DNA of 64,000 bases. It comes from Xenorhabdus poinarii G6. Its GTDB lineage: Bacteria > Pseudomonadota > Gammaproteobacteria > Enterobacterales > Enterobacteriaceae. Position 1 is the stretch's first letter; every line of letters begins with the position of its first letter. Position numbers and translations under genes: made by a program. The notes under the pieces were generated by a model. The model worked only from the letters and a program-made list of their open reading frames with translations. It ran no database searches and was not told the origin of the DNA. Below are positions 40,742 to 51,363 of the stretch, in pieces. The DNA is taken from contig NZ_FO704551.1 in NCBI RefSeq assembly GCF_000968175.1, positions 1,488,001-1,552,000 of the forward strand. Reading direction: 5' to 3'.

Positions 40742-40978
40742 TTATTTCTTGTATGAACGAACTTGGTTATTAAGACGCTGATTTGCCCGCGCCGCATCAT
40801 CTTTAGCTGACTGTACATCAGAACGAACCGAATTAAGGTCACTGCTCAACTGGTCAACTTTAGAACCGAGAGTTTGTACCTGAGAGGCGAGTTGTTCAAC
40901 TTTAGTTGCGCTTGAACAGCCTGCTAACAGAGTAGAAGCTAGAATTACTGCACCAAATACAACTTTAGTACGATTCAT
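40742..40978 (-). CDS. lpp: Major outer membrane lipoprotein Lpp (Braun lipoprotein)
   Basis: A 78-residue lipoprotein, the same length as E. coli Lpp, that tethers the outer membrane to peptidoglycan as a trimer. The signal peptide ends with lipobox LLAGC, giving a mature form beginning [15 protein letters not shown]. Heptad repeats form the coiled coil, and the C-terminal Lys (RSYKK) is the murein attachment point. I chose the ATG at 40978; the preceding GTG is in frame. GAGGATAAT is the ribosome-binding region. Confidence 0.97.
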   Translation of the reverse strand: MNRTKVVFGAVILASTLLAGCSSATKVEQLASQVQTLGSKVDQLSSDLNSVRSDVQSAKDDAARANQRLNNQVRSYKK

Positions 40979-40997
40979 CACATTATCCTCTAGATTA

Positions 40998-41028
40998 AGT
41001 TAATCTCCAAATAGCCATCTAAGTATTA
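40998..41028 (-). promoter_or_regulatory. lpp promoter -10 and 5' leader stem
   Basis: On the minus strand TGTGTAATACT then GGAGATTAACTTAATCTAGAGG closely follow the E. coli lpp promoter and leader. TAATACT (41022-41028) is the -10 element, and AGATTAA/TTAATCT forms a short stem just before the ribosome-binding site. The lpp promoter is among the strongest in enterobacteria. Confidence 0.8.
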
Positions 41029-41376
41029 CACAATCTATTTTAGAAAGAGAATAATTTTTTGCTATAGGAAAAATTCTATCATTATTTATCTTAAAAAAAA
41101 GAAAATAAATTTCGTATATTAACAATAAAATGATTTTTGATAGATGATTTAACTAGTCCAACCCTAAAGGTGACAGGGTGTATATTCTATTTACTTTTTT
41201 AGCATAATAAGCAAAAAAAGCGTGTGAACGATCATGCGCCTTATTCATTCCCGCCATGAATGATGTATTGTTGGATGGTAAGAAGCCCGCATGAATAGCA
41301 CAAAATGCGTGCTTCTTTTTATGATTGCCAGCACGGCTCAAAATGATGACCGCGCTGGTGGCTGACTTATTTCGTT
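41029..41376. other. lpp-pykF intergenic region
   Basis: AT-rich near lpp. Toward pykF it holds a hairpin GAAGCCCGCAT/ATGCGTGCTTC (41282-41315, one mismatch) followed by TTTTTAT on the plus strand, and a minus-strand GCG...CGC stem followed by TTTTTTT near 41212-41232 that may end pykF. A 62-codon minus-strand frame here overlaps these structures and has no family resemblance, so I do not call it a gene. Confidence 0.5.
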
Positions 41377-42786
41377 TTAGAGGACATGAACTGAAGAGGT
41401 ATTTGTTGTACCACTGGGTACTAATGCACCCGATACCATCACAACAATATCCCCTTTGTGTGCCATACCACTTGCCAGTGCCGCTGCTTTACCGATACGG
41501 TAAAAATCATCGGTAGACGCGATTTCTTTAACAAGCTGAGTGGAAACACCTTTAACTAACAGTAATTGACGAGCGGTGATTTCATTCGTCGTTAAAGCAA
41601 GAATTGGCGCATTAGGGAAATATTTACGGATAGATCTTGCTGATTTACCGCCGTAAGTTGCGACGACGATCAGGGGGGAGGCCAGTTTTTCTGCAATTTC
41701 AACCGCACCACGACTGACCGCTTCAGTCACACGTAGTTTTTGTGTTTTGGTGTTTTCAATGCGGCTGCTCATAACGCGATCGGTACGTTCACAGATAGTC
41801 GCCATGATAGAGACAGCTTCGACCGGATATTTCCCTTTCGCACTTTCACCGGAAAGCATCACCGCATCGGTACCGTCTAAGATTGCGTTGGCAACGTCAC
41901 CGGCTTCAGCACGGGTAGGGCGTGGGTTTTTGATCATTGAATCCAGCATTTGGGTCGCTGTGATCACAACCTTACGAGCGGTATTACATTTTTCAATCAT
42001 CATTTTTTGCGCGAAGATAACTTCTTCTACCGGGATTTCAACCCCTAAATCACCGCGGGCAACCATGATACCGTCAGATGCTTCGAGAATTTCGTCGAAG
42101 TTATTCAGACCTTCCTGGTTTTCGATTTTGGAAATGATTTGGATATGTCCGCCGCCATGAGCGTTCAGGTGTTCACGAATCTCCAGGACATCAGCGCGTT
42201 TACGGATGAAAGAAGCCGCGACGAAGTCAACACCTTGCTCACAACCGAAGATCAAATCTTGTTTATCTTTCTCGGCCAATGCGGGTAAGTTGATGGAAAC
42301 ATTTGGCAGGTTAACCCCTTTGTTTTCGCCTAAATCACCATTGTTCAACACTTCACAGATGACTTCAGTCGCGGTCACGTCTTTCACCGTCATGGCGATC
42401 AGACCATCATCAACTAATACCGTATTTCCTGATTTCAGATCGTCTGGTAATCCGGCATAAGTCACAGCGACACGATCTCGGTTGCCAATAACGGATTTAT
42501 CGGTTGTAAAGGTGAAAGTCTGGCCAGCTGTCAGGGAGACATCATTGCCATCTTCCAGTTTCATGGTGCGGATTTCAGGGCCTTTAGTATCTAGTAAAAT
42601 GGCGGCTTTTTTGCCGGTTTTAGCGACCACTGCGCGAATGTTTTTAATGCGTTGACCGTGCTCTTCGTAGTCACCGTGAGAAAAGTTCAGGCGCATCACA
42701 TTCATGCCCGCATTAAGCAATTCGGTTAATTTTTCTTCGGATTCTGTTTTTGGCCCGATAGTACAAACAATTTTGGTTTTTTTCAT
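41377..42786 (-). CDS. pykF: Pyruvate kinase I
   Basis: A 469-residue glycolytic enzyme converting PEP and ADP to pyruvate and ATP, activated by fructose 1,6-bisphosphate; length near E. coli PykF (470). [16 protein letters not shown] at the start, [11 protein letters not shown] with substrate-binding Arg and Asn, the active-site Lys in ISKIENQEG, and [12 protein letters not shown] are present. The C-terminal effector domain ends [10 protein letters not shown] Cra site upstream matches its known repression by Cra. Confidence 0.98.
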   Translation of the reverse strand: MKKTKIVCTIGPKTESEEKLTELLNAGMNVMRLNFSHGDYEEHGQRIKNIRAVVAKTGKKAAILLDTKGPEIRTMKLEDGNDVSLTAGQTFTFTTDKSVIGNRDRVAVTYAGLPDDLKSGNTVLVDDGLIAMTVKDVTATEVICEVLNNGDLGENKGVNLPNVSINLPALAEKDKQDLIFGCEQGVDFVAASFIRKRADVLEIREHLNAHGGGHIQIISKIENQEGLNNFDEILEASDGIMVARGDLGVEIPVEEVIFAQKMMIEKCNTARKVVITATQMLDSMIKNPRPTRAEAGDVANAILDGTDAVMLSGESAKGKYPVEAVSIMATICERTDRVMSSRIENTKTQKLRVTEAVSRGAVEIAEKLASPLIVVATYGGKSARSIRKYFPNAPILALTTNEITARQLLLVKGVSTQLVKEIASTDDFYRIGKAAALASGMAHKGDIVVMVSGALVPSGTTNTSSVHVL

Positions 42787-43279
42787 GACAATCTATCTAC
42801 TGGTTTTTGTGGGTTAAAAGAGGGAACCGCCAACCATTGATTTTATCTATGCTGGGATCACCGGTGTTGTCGTTGCGCAACATAATAAGCAATAGAAAAT
42901 GGAGAGCAGAAAGCGTCAAATGGTTTTTCTGTGTGAAGTCAGGTTTGTGCAGACCTGTGGATTGAGTTCGACTAATCATCTGTAATTTTTTCTGGATTCG
43001 GTAAATTAGTTTGCTGAAACCATTCAACTTATGACATAAGCGTATTATAGAGACTAATTTCTGTGAAATGAATCAAAAAAATAGTTCTTGAAAAGATTTA
43101 CATACGGAAAAGAAAAATAACCTTACTTCATGTTAAAGAAATTCGTTAGTTGTTGCGCAAGTAGAATAAAAGTTTTTTTTAGTGTGCTGATTCAGCCGTG
43201 TTATAGGTGAAACTATATCGGAATCTTACCAGGATGAGAAATTTAAGAATAGAAGAGTAGTGCAAGAATCAAAGAATAA
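42787..43279. other. pykF upstream region
   Basis: About 490 nt between pykF and the tRNA-Val pair. It contains a strong Cra site (43013-43028) and a weaker one (GGTGAAACTATATC, 43206-43219). A 76-codon minus-strand frame at 42797-43027 has no family resemblance and includes the Cra site, so it is not called. No other gene seen. Confidence 0.55.
43013..43028. promoter_or_regulatory. Cra (FruR) site upstream of pykF
   Basis: GCTGAAACCATTCAAC fits RSTGAAWCSNTHHW fully in its first 14 bases and is nearly palindromic. It lies 227 nt before the pykF start. E. coli pykF is repressed by Cra. Confidence 0.65.
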
Positions 43280-43356
43280 TGGTGCGTCCGAGTGGACTCG
43301 AACCACCGACCCCCACCATGTCAAGGTGGTGCTCTAACCAACTGAGCTACGGACGC
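43280..43356 (-). tRNA. valW: tRNA-Val (GAC), copy 1
   Basis: A 77-nt cloverleaf on the minus strand starting GCGTCCGTAGCTCAG, with anticodon GAC inside CTTGACATG, T-arm GGTTCGAGTCC and encoded CCA. Acceptor arms GCGTCCG/CGGACGC pair fully. Which copy corresponds to valV or valW of E. coli is arbitrary. Confidence 0.97.
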
Positions 43357-43388
43357 ACATAGAATAGATTTATTATCAACCGGATATT

Positions 43389-43465
43389 TGGTGCGTCCGA
43401 GTGGACTCGAACCACCGACCCCCACCATGTCAAGGTGGTGCTCTAACCAACTGAGCTACGGACGC
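43389..43465 (-). tRNA. valV: tRNA-Val (GAC), copy 2
   Basis: Identical in sequence to the copy 32 nt downstream, and probably made in one transcript with it. The same tandem pair stands beside mdtK in E. coli (valV-valW). Confidence 0.97.
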
Positions 43466-43634
43466 AATTTAAATTTCCGTGTTTGACAACGGGGCTGAAT
43501 ATTAACGGGCGATGTGCTTTCTGGCAAGGAGAAAATGCAAATTCTCGTTTAATTGCTCGCAATTGCATCGTTTAGTGTGAATTTGCTGCTTTTCCCCTTG
43601 GTGCTGATAACTTAATATACTGAAAGACAGTAAA

Positions 43635-45008
43635 TTAATGAGTAGAACGTTTCAGAACATAATGAGCAGGTTGTTTTTGTGTCCATAGGATACGGTAACC
43701 CATCATCAATGCCGATGCCGTTAAGCCAATAATGAAGCCAATCCAGAAACCCTGTGGCCCCATCGGTTCAGTAACATAATCAGTTAACGCGAGAATGTAG
43801 CCACTGGGCAACCCTAATAGCCAATAAGCAATAAACGTGATATAGAAAATAGAACGGGTATCTTTGTATCCCCGCAATACGCCAGATCCAATGACCTGAA
43901 CAGCATCAGAAAGCTGGTAAATAGCAGCAAATAGCATCAAATGGGAGGCAAGAATAACGACTTCCGGATTATCGTTGTACATAAATGCAATATGTTCACG
44001 TAGCAGTACGGTGAACATCGCCGTTATGCCTGCCAGTATTAATCCAATAATAATGCTTGTGTAAGCAGCTATTTTAGCACCTTCAATTGATTGTTGGCCC
44101 AGGTTATAGCCGACCCGAATGGTTGCTGCTATTCCCAGTGACAACGGGAACATAAACATCATGGAGCTGAAGTTGAGTGCGATTTGATGTCCGGCAACGG
44201 CAACGACACCGAGTGGAGAAACCAACAATGAGACAATCGCAAATAGCGTAACCTCAAAGAACATCGCTAAAGCAATAGGTAAACCAAGTTGCACAATCCG
44301 TTTTTGCATATGCCATTTGGGTGCGGCAAAAGCGTGGAATGTCTGGATATCCTTTTGGGAAGGGGCGAATTTTACGAATGCAAGCAGCAACAGGAACATC
44401 ACCCAATAAACCGTTGCGGTTGCAACCCCGCACCCCACACCGCCTAATGCAGGCGCACCAAATTTACCGTAAATAAAAATATAGTTAACGGGAATATTCA
44501 CCAGTAATCCAGCAACACCAATGATCATTGCTGGTTTTGTTTTCGATAGTCCCTCGCATTGGCCGCGTAAGACGAGATAGAACAAATAGCCTGGTGCTCC
44601 CCACATAATGGCGTGGATAAAATCGGTGGCTTTTTGTGCCAGGGCCGGCTCAATATTATGCTGTGATTCGATAATAAATCGACTGTTATACAATACGGCA
44701 ATAGTCAGGACAGAAAGGAAAGCGGCAAGCCAGAATCCTTGTTGGATTTGACTGGCAACATTCTTTCTCTGACCTGATCCATTCATATGTGCCACAATCG
44801 GTGTCAAGGCAAGCAATAACCCATGACCAAACAAAATGGTTGGCAGCCAGATTGATGTACCGACGGCAACGGCTGACATCTCAACAGCCCCGGCTTTACC
44901 AGCCATGACTGTATCGACGAAACCCATCGCAGTTTGTGAAAATTGTGCAATGACAACGGGGATCCCCAGAGCGAGCAAACTACGCGCTTCATTTAAATAT
45001 TTCTGCAC
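43635..45008 (-). CDS. mdtK: Multidrug/Na+ antiporter MdtK (NorM), MATE family
   Basis: A 457-residue protein with twelve hydrophobic helices, the usual MATE length, exporting cationic drugs in exchange for sodium or protons. Landmarks are [21 protein letters not shown] in the first helix pair (shortened core), [19 protein letters not shown], and [12 protein letters not shown] near the end. Divergent from ribE with the tRNA-Val pair on the other side, the same arrangement as in E. coli. Confidence 0.95.
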   Translation of the reverse strand: MQKYLNEARSLLALGIPVVIAQFSQTAMGFVDTVMAGKAGAVEMSAVAVGTSIWLPTILFGHGLLLALTPIVAHMNGSGQRKNVASQIQQGFWLAAFLSVLTIAVLYNSRFIIESQHNIEPALAQKATDFIHAIMWGAPGYLFYLVLRGQCEGLSKTKPAMIIGVAGLLVNIPVNYIFIYGKFGAPALGGVGCGVATATVYWVMFLLLLAFVKFAPSQKDIQTFHAFAAPKWHMQKRIVQLGLPIALAMFFEVTLFAIVSLLVSPLGVVAVAGHQIALNFSSMMFMFPLSLGIAATIRVGYNLGQQSIEGAKIAAYTSIIIGLILAGITAMFTVLLREHIAFMYNDNPEVVILASHLMLFAAIYQLSDAVQVIGSGVLRGYKDTRSIFYITFIAYWLLGLPSGYILALTDYVTEPMGPQGFWIGFIIGLTASALMMGYRILWTQKQPAHYVLKRSTH

Positions 45009-45303
45009 GTACTACACCTTTTTGATTGAAAATGAATGAGAAAAAGAAATATTTGTGCGAGCAAACGATGTTAATGAAAAATATGTCGCTTATAAGCGTT
45101 CACATTGTATAGAACTCATTTTATTAATCCAATCATTGTACGATGATTATACTCAACAAATAGGACAATATGATTGAAGCAATCCTCAACTGAAACTAAA
45201 CTCAACCGGAGAATTTTCAATTAGCATCGTGTGTTAAACAGCATTGTGTTTAAACATAGTGAGTGGGTCTAATCCGTTAGATGACATAATTTAAGAGGTT
45301 ACC

Positions 45304-45948
45304 ATGTTTACAGGTATCGTTCAGGGAAAAGCGCCGATAGTTGCCATTGATGAAAAAACGCACTTTCGGACTCATGTTGTTAAATTTCCGGCCGAATTAT
45401 TATCCGGCATAGAGACAGGTGCTTCTGTTTCCCACAATGGTTGTTGTCTGACTGTGACTAAAATTGATGGTGACCTCATCAGCTTTGATTTAATGAAAGA
45501 AACGTTGCGTCTAACCAACCTTGGTGAACTTAAAACCGGTGATTTAGTCAATCTGGAAAGAGCGGCTAAATTTGGTGATGAAATTGGCGGACATTTGATG
45601 TCCGGTCATATCATGACTACCGCAGAAATTGCCAAAATATTTACTTCGGAGAATAACCATGAAATATGGTTCCGAATTCACGATAAGTCATTGATGAAAT
45701 ATATCTTGCACAAAGGATTTATTGGTATTGATGGGATCAGTCTGACCATTGGTGATGTTGTCAATAATCGTTTCAGTGTTCATTTGATTCCGGAAACATT
45801 GGCGCGCACAACCCTGGGCAAAAAACGATTGGGAGAAAAAGTTAATATTGAAATTGATCCACAAACTCAATCGGTTGTAGATACCGTTGAACGGGTTATG
45901 ATCCAGAAAGAGCAGGAAAAATTAATGTTACAAGCTCAAAAGCAATAA
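45304..45948 (+). CDS. ribE: Riboflavin synthase alpha chain
   Basis: A 214-residue enzyme that dismutates two 6,7-dimethyl-8-ribityllumazines to riboflavin. [12 protein letters not shown] and [13 protein letters not shown] start the first barrel and GHIMTTAEI...[15 protein letters not shown] the second, the usual internal repeat. The gene is also called ribC in E. coli. AAGAGGTT precedes the ATG. Convergent with cfa over a hairpin terminator. No FMN riboswitch is seen upstream. Confidence 0.96.
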   Translation: MFTGIVQGKAPIVAIDEKTHFRTHVVKFPAELLSGIETGASVSHNGCCLTVTKIDGDLISFDLMKETLRLTNLGELKTGDLVNLERAAKFGDEIGGHLMSGHIMTTAEIAKIFTSENNHEIWFRIHDKSLMKYILHKGFIGIDGISLTIGDVVNNRFSVHLIPETLARTTLGKKRLGEKVNIEIDPQTQSVVDTVERVMIQKEQEKLMLQAQKQ

Positions 45949-46013
45949 GAAGAGTCAAAACGTGTTTCCAGATTACACTGTCACGTTGACAAAAACCTAA
46001 TTTTTATAGAATG

Positions 46014-46049
46014 GGGAAAATACAGAAATAATATTTCTGTCATTTTCCC
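46014..46049. terminator. ribE/cfa bidirectional terminator
   Basis: GGGAAAAT then ACAGAAAT pair with ATTTCTGT then ATTTTCCC, with a single bulged C and an AAT loop, between two convergent genes. Confidence 0.8.
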
Positions 46050-46084
46050 GCTAAACGGAAGCGTTATTTCGAAAAGAACGTCCC

Positions 46085-47236
46085 TCATCTAGGAACTCTT
46101 AATCCTTTCTCAATGCCTCGTGGACTGAACACTATCTGCCATAGCTGAATGTCTCTTGCGCGGAATGCGCCTGCGCAGGCATTAAGGTAATAGCTGAACA
46201 TTCGCTTGAAGCGCGGGCTGTAGTTATCTTTTATTTCAGGCCAGGTGGCAATAAATCGCTCATACCATACCATGAGAGTTCGGTCATAATCTGCGCCAAA
46301 ATTGTGCCAGTCTTCCATGATAAACTTTCCATTGGTTGCTTTGGCAATTTTAGGGATGGATGGTAAGCAGCCATTCGGGAAAATATATTTACTGATCCAG
46401 GCATCAGCGCCGAGTTTATCAATATTGGAACCGATGGTATGGAGCAGGAATAGCCCATCAGGAGTCAGATTTTTTTTCACAATATTGAAGTAATGGTCAT
46501 AATTTTTCGGACCGACGTGCTCAAACATACCAACAGAGACGATACGATCAAACTGAAGGTTAAGGTCTCGGTAATCTTCAAGGATAATTTTGACATCGAG
46601 ATCTTTGCAATGTTCCTGTGCATATTTTTGCTGCTCGGCTGAAATCGTTACCCCTGTAACCGAGACACCGTAATTTTTTGCTGCATAAGCGGCTAATCCT
46701 CCCCACCCACAACCGATATCCAATAAAGTCATACCAGGGGATAATTGGAGTTTTTCGCAAATCAGACGGAGCTTATGGGATTGTGCTTCTTCTAGTGTAT
46801 TGGCCTCTTTCCAATAACCGCAAGAATACTGCATATGAGGATCAAGCATCCGGGTAAAAAGGTCATTGCCTAAATTATAATGTTCCTTACCGACAATCCA
46901 GGCCCGTTTGGGTGACTGTAAATTAAACATACGAGAAATAATTATTCTGAAAATATCTCTGGCATTTTGCGGTATACGATGTTCCAGATCTGCCCGTAAT
47001 ATTTTATAAAAGAAAATATCAAGGCGATCACATTCCCACCAGCCATCCATATAACTCTCACCCAAGCCCAGAGAACCCTCTTTCAATACACGCTTATAAA
47101 AATTGGGATTTTTAATGCTTATATCAAAAGGACGACTGCCGTTGATCTCGATATCAGCTTCCTGAAGTAATTCATAAGCGATTCGGTGCCAAGAATCGGT
47201 GATTGACTTTTTGTCTTCAATGAAAGATGAACTCAT
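46085..47236 (-). CDS. cfa: Cyclopropane-fatty-acyl-phospholipid synthase
   Basis: A 383-residue SAM-dependent enzyme that adds a methylene bridge to unsaturated membrane lipids as cells enter stationary phase; length equals the E. coli protein (382). The SAM-binding motif LLDIGCGWGGLAAYA lies near residues 170-184; YSCGYWKEA and GMFEHVGPKNYDHYF are family motifs. In E. coli its transcription depends partly on RpoS. Confidence 0.97.
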   Translation of the reverse strand: MSSSFIEDKKSITDSWHRIAYELLQEADIEINGSRPFDISIKNPNFYKRVLKEGSLGLGESYMDGWWECDRLDIFFYKILRADLEHRIPQNARDIFRIIISRMFNLQSPKRAWIVGKEHYNLGNDLFTRMLDPHMQYSCGYWKEANTLEEAQSHKLRLICEKLQLSPGMTLLDIGCGWGGLAAYAAKNYGVSVTGVTISAEQQKYAQEHCKDLDVKIILEDYRDLNLQFDRIVSVGMFEHVGPKNYDHYFNIVKKNLTPDGLFLLHTIGSNIDKLGADAWISKYIFPNGCLPSIPKIAKATNGKFIMEDWHNFGADYDRTLMVWYERFIATWPEIKDNYSPRFKRMFSYYLNACAGAFRARDIQLWQIVFSPRGIEKGLRVPR

Positions 47237-47564
47237 ATACTCTCCAAACTCTCCAACATTTTTGTGATGGAATTCTTCAGTGTCATTTGTTGATGATTTT
47301 TATTATATTAAACCTATCCAAATTTATTTGGAAATAAAAATCATATATATCTTATTAATCCTGAAATTAGATAGAGATTCAGCGTTATGAATAACCTAAA
47401 ATGCCAAGTTATTAGAATAATTGAGTCTTCATGAGTATACGAGTATATGAGTAAAATAATATTTAAACAATCAACTAAAGGTTACAGGAATAATGTAACC
47501 TTTAGATATTAATGCTTTTAGTAATTATTTATTTGGAAATTATTGAGCTTCTACCCAATGGTTT
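47237..47564. other. cfa-ydhC intergenic region
   Basis: AT-rich cfa promoter region. Near its far end CTAAAGGTTAC (47475-47485) and GTAACCTTTAG (47495-47505) form a perfect 11-bp stem, a probable ydhC terminator, 60 nt past the ydhC stop. No gene seen. Confidence 0.6.
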
Positions 47565-48731
47565 TTATCTGTTTTTTTGTAACCAATAACCCACCGCCAT
47601 TGGAACAGAAGTCAATGCCATGACGGTTGCTGTTGATAAAAGAGGGTATTCCATAAATAGAGAAACAACGATACTTGCGACAAAACATAATCCCAATTGT
47701 AGCGCATTTTGTAATGCAGCTGCTTTACCACTACTCTTTGGGTACACAGACAGCGCATTTGCCACGGCAATGGGATAAGATGCGCCATTCATGGCAGCCA
47801 TTACACAAAAAGGAATAAGAATAGCGATAAATGAAGGTGCGCTGGATAGAGAAATCAGGTAAATACTCGTCATGCTTACCGCATAGCCTATCAGCAAAAG
47901 TGGGAATACGGTTTCACTTTTCACTTTTTCCAATAAGAGACGGCAACCATATCCACCAATCATAAATGCCAGCGTCTGGGGGATATAACTTAGACCAATA
48001 TCGGTGGCGTTATAACCCATACTATTCAGAATGGTTGGTGAACCCGTTAGCCAGGCAAAAAAACCGGCGCTGCAAGATGCATAGATCAAGACATTTCCGC
48101 TGAAAACCGGGGAAGCGAGTAACGTAAAGAAAGAAACTGTTTTGGTCTCAGTTCTGGATTCAATATTCGTATGCTTACTCGTCAGGAAAAATGTCGGTAT
48201 CAGCAGTAACAGTGTCACGATCATTAAAACAAAGAAAATGATCCTCCAGCCGCTGTGGGTCAATAACCAGGCTCCCAATAAAGGGGCAAGGGCCGGAGAA
48301 AGAGCAACCAGAGGCATGATCATGGCAAAAACACGTTTGGTCTGTTCTGCATCATATCTATCGACGACCAGTGCCTGCCAGGTAACCGCCGCAGAACAAA
48401 CCCCAACCGCTTGCATAAATCTCAAGATAAGCAACTGAATAGGATCAGTAATCCACAGCATAGCTAAACAACTAATGGAAAACAGAGAGAGTCCGATAAT
48501 AAGAACAGGCTTTCGACCTAAGCGGTCAGACAATTGCCCCCATAAAAGCTGGGCAAAAGCAAACCCGGCCAGAAAAATGCTGAGACTTGCACTAATGGCA
48601 TTTGTTGATGTCCCCAATTCTTCTTTCATTGCATCAAAAGCGGGCAGATACATATCGATGGCCAGGTAACCGAGCATACTCAGACCTGCGAGATAAAACA
48701 TGAATGGAATAGCGTTTTTATGTGTATTCAT
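47565..48731 (-). CDS. ydhC: Bcr/CflA-family MFS transporter YdhC
   Basis: A 388-residue major facilitator with twelve helices. MLGYLAIDMYLPAFDAM, LWGQLSDRLGRKPVLI (motif A) and GASYPIAVANALSVYP are typical of the Bcr/CflA drug-efflux group. Divergent from the LysR regulator ydhB. In E. coli the pair has been linked to adenosine/purine metabolism; the substrate here is unknown. Confidence 0.9.
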   Translation of the reverse strand: MNTHKNAIPFMFYLAGLSMLGYLAIDMYLPAFDAMKEELGTSTNAISASLSIFLAGFAFAQLLWGQLSDRLGRKPVLIIGLSLFSISCLAMLWITDPIQLLILRFMQAVGVCSAAVTWQALVVDRYDAEQTKRVFAMIMPLVALSPALAPLLGAWLLTHSGWRIIFFVLMIVTLLLLIPTFFLTSKHTNIESRTETKTVSFFTLLASPVFSGNVLIYASCSAGFFAWLTGSPTILNSMGYNATDIGLSYIPQTLAFMIGGYGCRLLLEKVKSETVFPLLLIGYAVSMTSIYLISLSSAPSFIAILIPFCVMAAMNGASYPIAVANALSVYPKSSGKAAALQNALQLGLCFVASIVVSLFMEYPLLSTATVMALTSVPMAVGYWLQKNR

Positions 48732-48854
48732 TGTATTAACAACTTGATGTGGTCGTTGATAAAAAAATATTCAGCTTATTTTATATGGCATGATTTTTAC
48801 TTGTGAAACGGTAATATTTGCATCATGTCGTGAAAAAATTTGAAAGGAAAATAT

Positions 48855-49763
48855 ATGTGGTCTGAATACTCTCTGGAAGTTATTAATGCTGTTGCCAGAA
48901 CAGGAAGTTTCAGTGCGGCTGCATCAGAACTTCACCGCGTGCCTTCTGCTGTGAGTTATACGGTAAAGCAGCTTGAAGAATGGTTGGCAGTATCACTGTT
49001 TGAACGTCGTCACCGGGATGTTGAACTCACGGAAGCAGGGGCTATTTTTATCAAAGAAGCTCGTTCTGTTATCAAAAAAATGAATCACACCCGACATCAG
49101 TGCCAACAAGTTGCCAATGGCTGGCGGGGGCAATTCAGTATTGCGGTTGATCAGGTTGTCAAACCAGAGCGGACGCTTCGGCTAATTTTGGATTTCTACC
49201 GCCATTTCCCAGATATTGAATTATTCATCTATCCTGAAGTGTTTAATGGGGTATGGGATGCGTTGGTTGATGAACGCGTGGATGTTGCTATAGGGGCAAC
49301 TCGAGCCTCTCCTGTCGGGGAACGCTATAGCTTCAGGGATATGGGATTCATGCCATGGCTGTGCGTTGTCAGCCCCGGCCATGAATTGGCGGCAATATCC
49401 GGAAAATTGAATGATGATCAAATGCGGCCTTATCCCAGTTTATGCCTTGAGGATACTTCGCGCAGCTTGCCTAAACGTAATACATGGGCTTTAGATAATC
49501 AACGGAGGTTGATTGTTCCGGATTGGGATGCAGGGCTGAGTTGCCTCATGGATGGACTGTGTGTAGGAATGGTTCCCAAGCATCGGGCGTTACCGCTGAT
49601 CCGTAAGGGCAAGCTGACGACACTCGAACTTGAACAACCATTGCCTGATAGTCCATGCTGCTTGACATGGTTGCAAAAAAGCCATTCTCCGGCATTAAGC
49701 TGGTTACTCGATTACCTGGGGGATAGCAATACGCTGAATGCTGAATGGCTGCAAGAAAGTTAA
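48855..49763 (+). CDS. ydhB: LysR-family transcriptional regulator YdhB (AdnB)
   Basis: A 302-residue LysR-type regulator with an N-terminal winged helix (WSEYSLEVINAVARTGSFSA..., then VPSAVSYTVKQLEEWL) and a periplasmic-binding-like effector domain. I chose the ATG at 48855, which has AAAGGAAA upstream and matches E. coli YdhB, over a TTG 15 nt earlier. It probably controls the divergent ydhC. Its stop is 3 nt from the convergent purR stop, with no room for a separate terminator. Confidence 0.92.
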   Translation: MWSEYSLEVINAVARTGSFSAAASELHRVPSAVSYTVKQLEEWLAVSLFERRHRDVELTEAGAIFIKEARSVIKKMNHTRHQCQQVANGWRGQFSIAVDQVVKPERTLRLILDFYRHFPDIELFIYPEVFNGVWDALVDERVDVAIGATRASPVGERYSFRDMGFMPWLCVVSPGHELAAISGKLNDDQMRPYPSLCLEDTSRSLPKRNTWALDNQRRLIVPDWDAGLSCLMDGLCVGMVPKHRALPLIRKGKLTTLELEQPLPDSPCCLTWLQKSHSPALSWLLDYLGDSNTLNAEWLQES

Positions 49764-49766
49764 CTG

Positions 49767-50792
49767 TCAGCGGCGATAATCGATAAAAGGTCCATCCGCC
49801 ACCGAGCGTCGTTCAACGAGGCGTGGATGGACTTCGATAGTTTGTGCATCCTCACGTTTATTGACGATTCTGTCCAATAACATCGAAAATGCCATTTGCC
49901 CTAAACGTTCTTTGGGTTGATGAATGGTTGTTAATGCTGGCGTGAAATAGCGGGCATTACGAATATTGTCGTAACCGATAATTGAAATGTCTTGCGGAAC
50001 GCGCAATCCTAACTCATCGGCAGCACAAATTGCGCCCATTGCCATCACGTCGCCGCCACAGAAAACGGCGGTTGGGCGATGTTTCTGATTAAGGATCTTA
50101 TACATGGCCTGATAACCGGATTCAGGTTCAAAATCACCTTGAACAATCCACTCATCTCGAATAGCAATGTTGGCCTCTTTCAATGCCTTGAGAAAACCGT
50201 GGTGGCGTCCCCCTCCGGTATTCCTGGCTAACGGTCCGGAAATGGAGGCAATTTCACGGTGGCCACGTTCAATAAGATAACGGCCAGCCAGGTAACCACC
50301 GTGAAAGGCGTTATCAATAATTGCATCGGTGAAATCCCCTTTGGACTCTCCCCAATCCATAACCACCATCGGAATATTACGATAGTCTTCTAGCATACCT
50401 AAAAGTTGTTCAGGGTATTCTGAACACATGACCAGCAAACCATCGACGCGCTTTTGTGCCAGCATTGCGAGATAGGCTTTTTGTTTATCAAGGTTGTTAT
50501 GAGAATTACATAAAATCAGTGTATAGCCTTTGCTATAGCAGCTATTTTCAACCGATTCTATGATCTCAGCAAAATAAGGTGCCTCACTGGATGTGGCCAG
50601 TAACCCGATCGATTTGGTGTGGTTGACTTTTAAACTACGGGCAACAGCACTGGGCGAATAATTCAGTTCCTTAATAGCCGCCCAAACAGCAGCTTTGGTA
50701 TCTTCGGCGACGAAACGGGTTTTATTGATAACATGGGATACGGTTGTGGTTGAAACACCAGCGTGTTTGGCCACATCTTTGATCGTTGCCAT
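49767..50792 (-). CDS. purR: Purine repressor PurR
   Basis: A 341-residue LacI-family repressor, the E. coli length, that binds DNA with hypoxanthine or guanine as corepressor. The helix-turn-helix [24 protein letters not shown] and hinge [20 protein letters not shown] are nearly identical to PurR (cores only quoted). It governs purine synthesis genes elsewhere. No clear PurR operator is visible just upstream. Confidence 0.97.
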   Translation of the reverse strand: MATIKDVAKHAGVSTTTVSHVINKTRFVAEDTKAAVWAAIKELNYSPSAVARSLKVNHTKSIGLLATSSEAPYFAEIIESVENSCYSKGYTLILCNSHNNLDKQKAYLAMLAQKRVDGLLVMCSEYPEQLLGMLEDYRNIPMVVMDWGESKGDFTDAIIDNAFHGGYLAGRYLIERGHREIASISGPLARNTGGGRHHGFLKALKEANIAIRDEWIVQGDFEPESGYQAMYKILNQKHRPTAVFCGGDVMAMGAICAADELGLRVPQDISIIGYDNIRNARYFTPALTTIHQPKERLGQMAFSMLLDRIVNKREDAQTIEVHPRLVERRSVADGPFIDYRR

Positions 50793-51135
50793 GATAAAAA
50801 GAACTCCTGACCTTATGGTCTAAATTTGTACACCCTTTATCTTTCAAATTTCCGTTTGGTTGACTGCATTAGCTAGCATTCCCCTGTAACTTGAAATTTA
50901 TCAGGTATAGATATTTGTTAATCAATTGCCAACATATTTATATATAGGGTGATGGTTGGCAATAAGTTAGCGATGAACCGTGAATTTTGTCTGATCTAGC
51001 TCAAAAGTGGAAGTAATAATCGATGCTATAAAGAGTATGAATGAAATATTGCAGTCTGCTTTTTAGGTAAAACGGTGAATGACCACTTAAAATTTAGGGT
51101 GTTAGGGGGTCTTAATTTTATACAGAGGATATTCT
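50793..51135. other. purR-ynhF intergenic region
   Basis: Holds the purR promoter. ATTGCCAAC (50925-50933) and GTTGGCAAT (50955-50963) form a 9-bp inverted repeat around 21 nt. No other gene seen. Confidence 0.5.
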
Positions 51136-51222
51136 ATGAGTACAGATCTGAAGTTGGGATTGTTGGCGGCCGGTAGCGCATTAATCATGATTGTGTTTCT
51201 GGGAAGCCTCTGCCTGATTTGA
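51136..51222 (+). CDS. ynhF: Small membrane protein YnhF
   Basis: A 28-residue single-helix protein MSTDLKLGLLAAGSALIMIV... ending CLI. E. coli YnhF (29 residues, MSTDLKFSL...) occupies the same spot near purR, and the first six residues are identical. AGAGGA lies upstream of the ATG, and a strong terminator follows. Its function is not known; it is stress-linked in E. coli. Confidence 0.88.
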   Translation: MSTDLKLGLLAAGSALIMIVFLGSLCLI

Positions 51223-51280
51223 TCAAAGATCTAAAAGACGAATTTGTCACGCTCATTATTTTAATGATCTGTGACTTTAA

Positions 51281-51334
51281 GGGCGGTCTTTCAGTATGCG
51301 TTACTCAGTAAATGAAAGAAAACCGCCCTTGTTA
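51281..51334. terminator. Terminator between ynhF and sodB
   Basis: GGGCGGTCTTTCA (51281-51293) pairs with TGAAAG and ACCGCCC (51313-51328, two unpaired A) around a 19-nt loop, followed by TTGTTATTTC on the plus strand. The two genes converge on it. Confidence 0.85.
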
Positions 51335-51363
51335 TTTCAAACTGGCGTGAACACTAAGCTTAA

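Noticed and set aside
41153..41341. 62-codon minus-strand frame between lpp and pykF
   Set aside because: Overlaps terminator-like hairpins, no conservation recognised, no good ribosome-binding site.
42797..43027. 76-codon minus-strand frame upstream of pykF
   Set aside because: Lies in the pykF leader and covers a strong Cra site; no family resemblance.
43280..43465. Possible integration site at the tRNA-Val pair
   Set aside because: Both tRNA genes are complete and identical, the 32-nt spacer is ordinary, and no integrase or repeated tRNA 3' end lies nearby.
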